A stretch of 64,000 bases of DNA from Strongylocentrotus droebachiensis (Eukaryota > Echinodermata > Echinoidea > Camarodonta > Strongylocentrotidae). This document shows, in pieces, positions 58,484 to 64,000 of this stretch (within the stretch, counting starts at the first letter, position 1; every line of letters begins with the position of its first letter). The translations under genes and the position numbers were made by a program. Below the pieces are notes generated by a model. It worked only from the letters and a program-made list of their open reading frames with translations. It was not told where the DNA came from and made no database searches. Location: contig JAVYIG010007941.1 in NCBI GenBank assembly GCA_035222895.1, positions 31,165-95,164 on the forward strand, in the 5' to 3' direction.

Positions 58484-59477
58484 TCGACGGTCAACGAACC
58501 ATCGAATCGGTCCCTCCTCTGTGTGTTATATATATGGACCATTTTGACTGATTCGTCAGTTCGTGTGACCGCCGACCAATCATTTATTTGTGACGTGTTG
58601 TATCCACATATGTAATAATGTAATTTATTTTTTAAATGAAAAAAAAGAGGAATAAGATGATGGGCTTAGTTTCGAAGATTTGTTTAAATTTCTATTTCCT
58701 TTGAAATAACCGGGTCTGGAGGAAAGACTACGCTCTATACCCATGTTATTCCACAGGAATGAGATGGTGAGGTCTTAGTTTGAAGATTTTTTTTTTTTAA
58801 ATAACCGAGTCTGAAGTAAAGACTACGTTCTAATCCCATGCTTTATTACCGGGTCTTAATTTGGAAGATAGAGGGGTCTTAGTTTAAAAGGTTTTTTTTG
58901 TTGTTTTGTTTTGTTTTGTTTTTTGTTTGTTTTTTAACTTTTGAAAAACCAGGTCTGGAGGAAAGACTACGCTCAATACTTATATATGTTCTTCCACAGG
59001 AATAAGATGATGGGGTCTTAGTTTTGAAGATTTTTAAAAAGTTTTGAAATAACCGGGTCTGGAAGAAAAACTACGCTCTAAACCCATGCTTTATTACCGG
59101 GTCTTAGTTTGGAAGATGGTGTGGTCTTAGTTTTGAAGATTTTTTAATTTTTTTGAAATAACCGGGTCTGGAGCAAAGACTGCGCGCTATACCCATGCTT
59201 TATTACAGGGTTTTAGTTTTAAATTCGACAAAATATCCCTTCAAATTTATTACATTTGTGGGTAAAGTCATTATTACATTTGTGGGTGATTCAAAATATC
59301 ACTTAAAATGTATTACATTTGTGGGTAAAGTCATTATTACATTTGTGGGTGAAATTATTACATTTGTGGGTAAAGTGTTATTACATTTGTGGGTGTTGTT
59401 ACATTTGTGGGTAAAGTGTTATTACATTTGTGGGCGTTATTACATTTGTGGGAGTTATTACATTTGAGGGTGTAACA
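58484..59477 (-). repeat. Right inverted arm of the long-TIR transposon
   Basis: Reverse complement of the left arm with small differences, mostly copy number in the outer array and homopolymer lengths. Confidence 0.85.
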
Positions 59478-61540
59478 GCCCTCCTCCTTCGTATTTTTCA
59501 AAAAAATGGGACGCTTAACATGCTTTTTTTTTATTTGGCCTTAAGGATCAATGATACATGTTTAATTATGTTTTCTATTGGCGTTAAGCGCCCGGTGCCC
59601 ATACTAGAAAATATATGCTATTTCACTTAACACCATAGTGAAAAGAAATATTTTTTTGCTCAGAGCTTTATATACACAAACAGAATTGACTAAATTTAAT
59701 CAAATCAAATCGACTTGTTTTCAATTCGCTACTAAATGGCGTATACTTTTTGTACTTGCACAACTAAAGGCCGGCAAACATAGGTTGCGTATATTGACCA
59801 AATGTTTGGCTAGAATCAGGTTTCTCAAACGTCTTTCAGGCAAATTTAGAAGGTGATAAACGCAAAGCCTTTTTTAAAGGGCTTTAGATATGGGCATATC
59901 TAAAGACGCAAAAAGGTGTGTTTTGAATGTGACATACAGCCAGAATCACGTTTCTGAGAGACCGATAAACGCAAAGCTGTTTTGAACCTCACATACAAAT
60001 AGGAATTCCCAGGCTAGTCTGCTTCCCGGGGTCAAACGGCGCTGAGCAGATGCGAAGAGACAAGGCCTTTATTGTGAATCGTGAAGAGACGATAAACGCG
60101 ACACCCCGCAATTCACGATCGTATAGTGGGGTTCGATAGTGGGGTATGATAGTGGGGTACGATATGTACATATCTAGTGGCAAGCCCCGATAAACGCGCC
60201 CTTAGTTGCGGCAAAGACCCCGCGAAAGGCGACGGACGTGAAAATCACAAAATAAAGCGACGTCAAAAGGGGAAAACCAATATTCGCTGACGGGTGGGAA
60301 CGACCCTCAGCGACAATATGACGGCAAGGGGCGAATGGATGCGGCAGGGAAAGGAGTCTAGCGACCAAAATCGGACGTTGTCTGGGCGGCGAGTGACGAT
60401 GTCTCGACGGAGCCCGTCAATAAGAAACAAGGTCAGACGGCTGGCAGCGGATTGGCTAGCGGCAAGACACGGCGGCTGATGGTGGGTTGCGGCGACGACG
60501 ACGACGTGACTCAGCGGCCGACATCAAAGCCTGTGTGTGCGCTGGTCACTGATGTCACAAAACGTGAACTAAAACTTTAAAATCGTGGACCATCGTTGCG
60601 AAATCGTAACTACTCGCAAACGACCCCGCCATCAACAGTCATCAACTGTCACCCTCCGGCCAGAATTCGCAATCTATCGTATTACCAAGTTCGTTACAAT
60701 TTTGTTACTTGCCGCGCAATGTGTCGTCAGGGTTCAAGATGTGACGTCATTTCCCATTGACAGCGACAATGACTACCAACGAAATTGTGACGACGTCAAA
60801 ATGACTACAAACGGAATCGCACGGCATGTAAAACGTCAAGGAAATGAGGGTTGCGGTCTCTAACGGAATCTAAACGGAGTCACCACGATTTTTGATGCTG
60901 CCACAAAATGTTCAACATGCTGCAAATTTGCTTACGGACGCGATTGATAATTTCGGCCGTCTGCGGGCGCTAGCGGATTCGTCAGCGACAATGTAAGACA
61001 ACACACGGTGATTGGCGGAAATTCAATATTGCAATTCTTGCGAAACATCCATATTCGTCATAGTGTGAGCCTTTAGCAGTATCCGCCATATTGTGCCCAA
61101 CTCTAACCGGGTTGACCAAACTCTCCTCATCAATGGCTCTGTTTTGTTACTGCAAAGAGCGCCATCTCGAATTCTGTATAGTACACGTATATCGTGAGAT
61201 CGGTCGTACGCGTGCGAGGCAAGCGTAAGCAAATTACGTAATAATAGCCAGTAAAATGTAATCATTTTCGGCTGTAAATATTAAAAAAGAAAATGTTAGT
61301 ATGGTCACAGTTGTATATATGTCATTTTGCTAAAACTGTCATAAAATAAACAGGCATCATGAGCATTTAAGTAGTTTGCATGTATCGTATGTCTGTTTTT
61401 GTTATACCGACCCCACCACAAGCCATGGGATTTTATTGAATTTCGCCTCCTTCCTAGATAAAATTGCAAATATGCTTTTTATGATATTTTATATCGAAAA
61501 AGTTCAGAATCTATGGCTGGCCATTTTTTGTTTTAGTCTT
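59478..61540. other. G+C-richer stretch with repeated GATAAACGC, no gene assigned
   Basis: gataaacgc occurs at 59855, 59964, 60091 and 60189. The first two lie in degenerate ~110-bp direct repeats (cgtttct…gataaacgcaaagc). From about 60180 to 61000 the DNA is richer in cgac and gacg words than the rest. Short frames (for example 60585-60863, which lacks an ATG start) show no recognisable domain. It could be the end of an unidentified transposon. Confidence 0.4.
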
Positions 61541-61605
61541 CCCGCTTGCATGATGGTTTAGTTTAAGCCGAGCAATTACACATAAAAGTGCCCGATTCAA
61601 AATCT
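61541..61605. repeat. Copy of a gene C intron 1 segment
   Basis: About 60 bases from catgatggttt through gagcaattacacataaaagt to cccgattcaaa, nearly the same as 53897-53960. Confidence 0.65.
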
Positions 61606-61681
61606 TTAATATCTATTTTGATTCCATCGAAACGACGGGTGGCTTATTTGACTGCACCCTGGATATTTCAATTTGATATGT

Positions 61682-63367
61682 CAGTGGCGGATCCAGGGGG
61701 GGGGGCGAAACGCCCCCCCCCCCTATTGGCGGCGCAAAAAAAGGGAAGAAAAGAGGAAGAAAAGAAGAGAAAAAAGAAAGGAGAAGAGAAGAAAAAAAGG
61801 AGAAGAGAAAGAAAAGAGAAGAGAAAAGAAAGAAGAGAAAAGAAACAGAGACACAGAGAGAGAGAGAGAGAAACAAAAGGAGAAAAGAAAAGAAGAAAGC
61901 CCCCCCCCCCCCCCCCCTCCCTTCCACTTCGGGGTCGGAGGGACCGAAATTGTGTTCCCAAAATCTCCGACAAAGGGTTACTTTTCACGCAACAAAGTCC
62001 GGCCCGTAATACAAAAAAAAATCCGGCCCGTACTGACTTTACACACCAGAGATAGATGGGTGCTTTCAAAGAGAGGGAACATACATGCGCGTACGCTAGA
62101 TAACACTGATTGGGGGGGGGGGGGGAGTCGGGTGAGAAAGGGGAAAGACAAGGAAATGGCTGTACTCGGGAGATTTGGGGGTCATTCCAGAAGGCTTGGC
62201 AAACGTTATTGAATAGAGGGGGCCGGGCCGGCCGCATAAAATCTCGAGCCACGGATTCAAAGTTAAACGTTAAAAACAGCCCCTGCGCTACAAAGGTCAT
62301 CACTATTTAGTGAGAAATTTGAAAAGGGCACAATATTTTGGATGTCTTTTAAATAGAAGTTATATACTCAACAGTCAAATTTTGAATTAACGGTAGGGCA
62401 ACTCTTATTTTGCCCTTCATTTGGATTCAGCTCATACAAAACTCGCTTGTGCTTGTGTTTGAACTCATGTAAGTAGTAATCATGGACAGGGCCGGCAATC
62501 CTGGGACGATAGGGGTACACGTCCCCCAGGAAATTTATAAATATAGCTAGAAAGAAATATCACGGAAAGAACGTACATATTGGGCTTAGGGATTTTCTAG
62601 AATGCATAAATTCAGCATTCAACATTGCAAAATCTCGCTTGGTCGCTACGCCCCGGCCCTCGCCCGATAACACAAAACTTCTTTCATTTCTACATTATTG
62701 TGTGCTATCACAATTAATTCAGATAAGGACTAAGAGTCGAGAATGGTACAAAGAATCTTCTTCTTTCTCTAATAATTTAATGAAACGTCAGAGCTTCCGC
62801 TCTTCGCACGGGAGGGGGGGCAAATTAATTCAGACAAGGATTAAGAATCAAGAACGGTACAACGAATAGTTTTCTTTCTCTTATAATTTAATGAAACGTT
62901 AAGCTTCTGCGCTTTGCGCGGGGAGGAGAGAAACTAAATTCAAAGAAGGATTGAGAGTCGAGAATGGAACAACGAATTATTTTCTTTCTCTAATAATTTC
63001 ATTAAAACTTCTGCGCTTCGCGCGTAATAGGGGGAGGGGGACAATATGAATTTTGATATCTTTTCTCGTTTATTTTGGTGATAAATAACACTATTATGCT
63101 CAAATTTTTGCTCGCTCGCTTCGCTCAATAGCCGCATTGTGAAACCCCCAAAATACTTTTTTCGAGCAAGAGGCTATAGGCCCCCTCCCCCCCCCCCCTC
63201 CCCCGATGAAAAAGTCAAAAATTGGGTATGGTGCTTCTAATATGACCTTGTCAGTATTGGTATGTTGATTTGAAAAACGGTCTCTGCAATTTACAAATTT
63301 CCGCCCCCCCCCCCCCCCTCCCACCCATCCCCCCTCCCCCTATTGGAAAATCCTGGATCAGCGCCTG
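61682..63367. mobile_element. hAT-type element no. 4 (1686 bp)
   Basis: Left end CAGTGGCGGATCCAGG and right end (complement) CAGGCGCTGATCCAGG, with gatatgt next to both ends (61675-61681 and 63368-63374), a 7-bp repeat where 8 is usual. The interior has a purine tract (61735-61890), C and G runs and a tandem repeat. The charged and glycine-rich frames over it are low complexity. No transposase seen. Confidence 0.72.
62712..63045. repeat. Three tandem ~112-bp units inside hAT-type element no. 4
   Basis: Units start with aattca(g/a)a at 62715, 62827 and 62938. Each includes gagaatgg or gaacgg, ttctttctct, taataattt and gcgcttcgcgcg-like words followed by G runs. Confidence 0.8.
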
Positions 63368-63374
63368 GATATGT

Positions 63375-64000
63375 TACATCGGAAGCTGATTGCCTGTACA
63401 CAAATTTTCTCGATATGTGACTTCATGGATGGCATTGGTAAGTTAGGTGATAAGAGGACCCTTATCGTTGTGGCGACTGTGTTGGTGAACTCGTAACTTC
63501 ATTCAGTGTGAGTGTGTGTTTGAACACCAATCATTTTCATTTCTCTCTCTATCTTAATTTTGGTGTACACTTAATGCTCGGCTTAGAGCGTGGCATCGGA
63601 GTATCGGTTCATTTGATTGGAACGGAAACAGGCTCCTAGATCGATGGCAATAGAGTAAATATAGATATGCATGATGAGGTAGTAAAATACCTCCATATAA
63701 TGAACTTCATTGATAGGCATTTTGATATCCTTACTCCTGACAGTTGAAAACATTGGAAACAAATTGGCGTCACTTCGAGCAACCGTTATCACGCATGCTA
63801 GGAGAGGGTTGCAGGTTCACGCTATCAGCAAGGACCAATAACATCAAAGATTTGTGTGCACTTAGTTCAACTTTGCTTCACTTAAAATGTATGCAATTAT
63901 TCCGACAATCACATATATTGAAGATTTGGATTATAAAAGGATTGCAGTACAAAAGGTAGAAAAAAAACCACAGGCCTACCCGAACTTGGATTAGTGTATA
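63375..64000. other. Right end of the window, no feature seen
   Basis: No recognisable gene, repeat or domain on either strand. Confidence 0.4.

Larger units (their letters stand above)
56116..59477. mobile_element. 3.36-kb DNA transposon with ~1-kb inverted repeats (Ginger/TDD-like candidate)
   Basis: Begins TGTTACACCCTCAAATGTAA and ends with its complement. The 5-bp sequence gccct flanks both sides (56111-56115 and 59478-59482). The inverted arms are 56116-57171 and 58484-59477. Each arm has an outer array of acaaatgtaataac units separated by ccc or actttaccc, and an inner array of actaagacccggtaataaag units. The 1.3-kb centre holds a C/T-rich microsatellite (57230-57315) and an integrase-like coding fragment on the minus strand. 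TGT...ACA ends, a 5-bp duplication and an integrase-type protein fit Ginger/TDD transposons, but the catalytic domain is missing here, so the class is inferred. Confidence 0.8.

Noticed and set aside
60585-60863. 92-residue frame in the G+C-richer block
   Set aside because: No ATG start, no recognisable domain and no neighbouring gene structure.
61588-62303. Long Lys/Glu/Arg-rich and Phe/Leu-rich frames on both strands
   Set aside because: Caused by a purine tract and C runs inside hAT-type element no. 4.

Overview
The window looks like nuclear DNA of a metazoan, most likely a marine invertebrate such as an echinoderm or a relative. This is inferred from A+T-rich, intron-rich DNA, long homopolymer and trinucleotide tracts, many small DNA transposons, a Ty3/gypsy element primed by tRNA-Trp, and fossils of invertebrate-type LINEs. 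The species cannot be named from the sequence alone.

The backbone is a head-to-tail tandem array of three paralogous receptor genes, all on the minus strand: gene A (15863 to 984), gene B (33224 to 19809) and gene C (54288 to 45195). Each has six coding exons: signal peptide, V-like Ig domain, second Ig domain, transmembrane segment, short linker, and a repetitive tyrosine-rich tail. Exon phases agree (1,1,1,1,0) and the summed lengths divide by three in all three genes (1560, 1563 and 1692 bases). The tails combine YxxM, YxN and ITIM-like motifs and end in TYL or TYI, a possible class I PDZ ligand. Gene B has an in-frame TAA in its linker exon, so as written it would make a membrane receptor without the signalling tail. 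A and B are closer to each other than to C. I do not recognise a named family; an inhibitory or bifunctional immune-type receptor cluster is the best reading.

The introns and spacers have been heavily remodelled by mobile DNA, and the paralogous introns act as empty-site controls. Intron 3 of A (between the second Ig exon and the TM exon) holds a 392-bp inverted-repeat element, a 404-bp hAT-type MITE with an 8-bp duplication (GTTCAGTG), and a complete 6231-bp Ty3/gypsy element (5158-11388) in a CTA/ACT microsatellite. The gypsy LTRs differ at 3 of 984 positions, yet its integrase carries a stop codon and a deletion. The matching intron of B holds a Tc1/mariner-like MITE, an element with five ~140-bp monomers, a tRNA-derived SINE, and a MITE in the same microsatellite. 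Intron 1 of B holds a second hAT-type element. C has foldback elements in intron 4 and a third hAT-type element in intron 3.

The spacers share a LINE reverse-transcriptase fossil and a G-rich block, showing that they belong to the duplicated unit. The B/C spacer also holds a broken zinc-finger protein gene of transposon type, itself interrupted by a LINE 3' end and flanked by direct repeats.

After gene C (55-64 kb) I see no host gene. This part holds a 3.36-kb DNA transposon with ~1-kb inverted repeats, TGT...ACA ends, a 5-bp duplication GCCCT and an integrase-like fragment; a G+C-richer stretch with repeated GATAAACGC; and a fourth hAT-type element.
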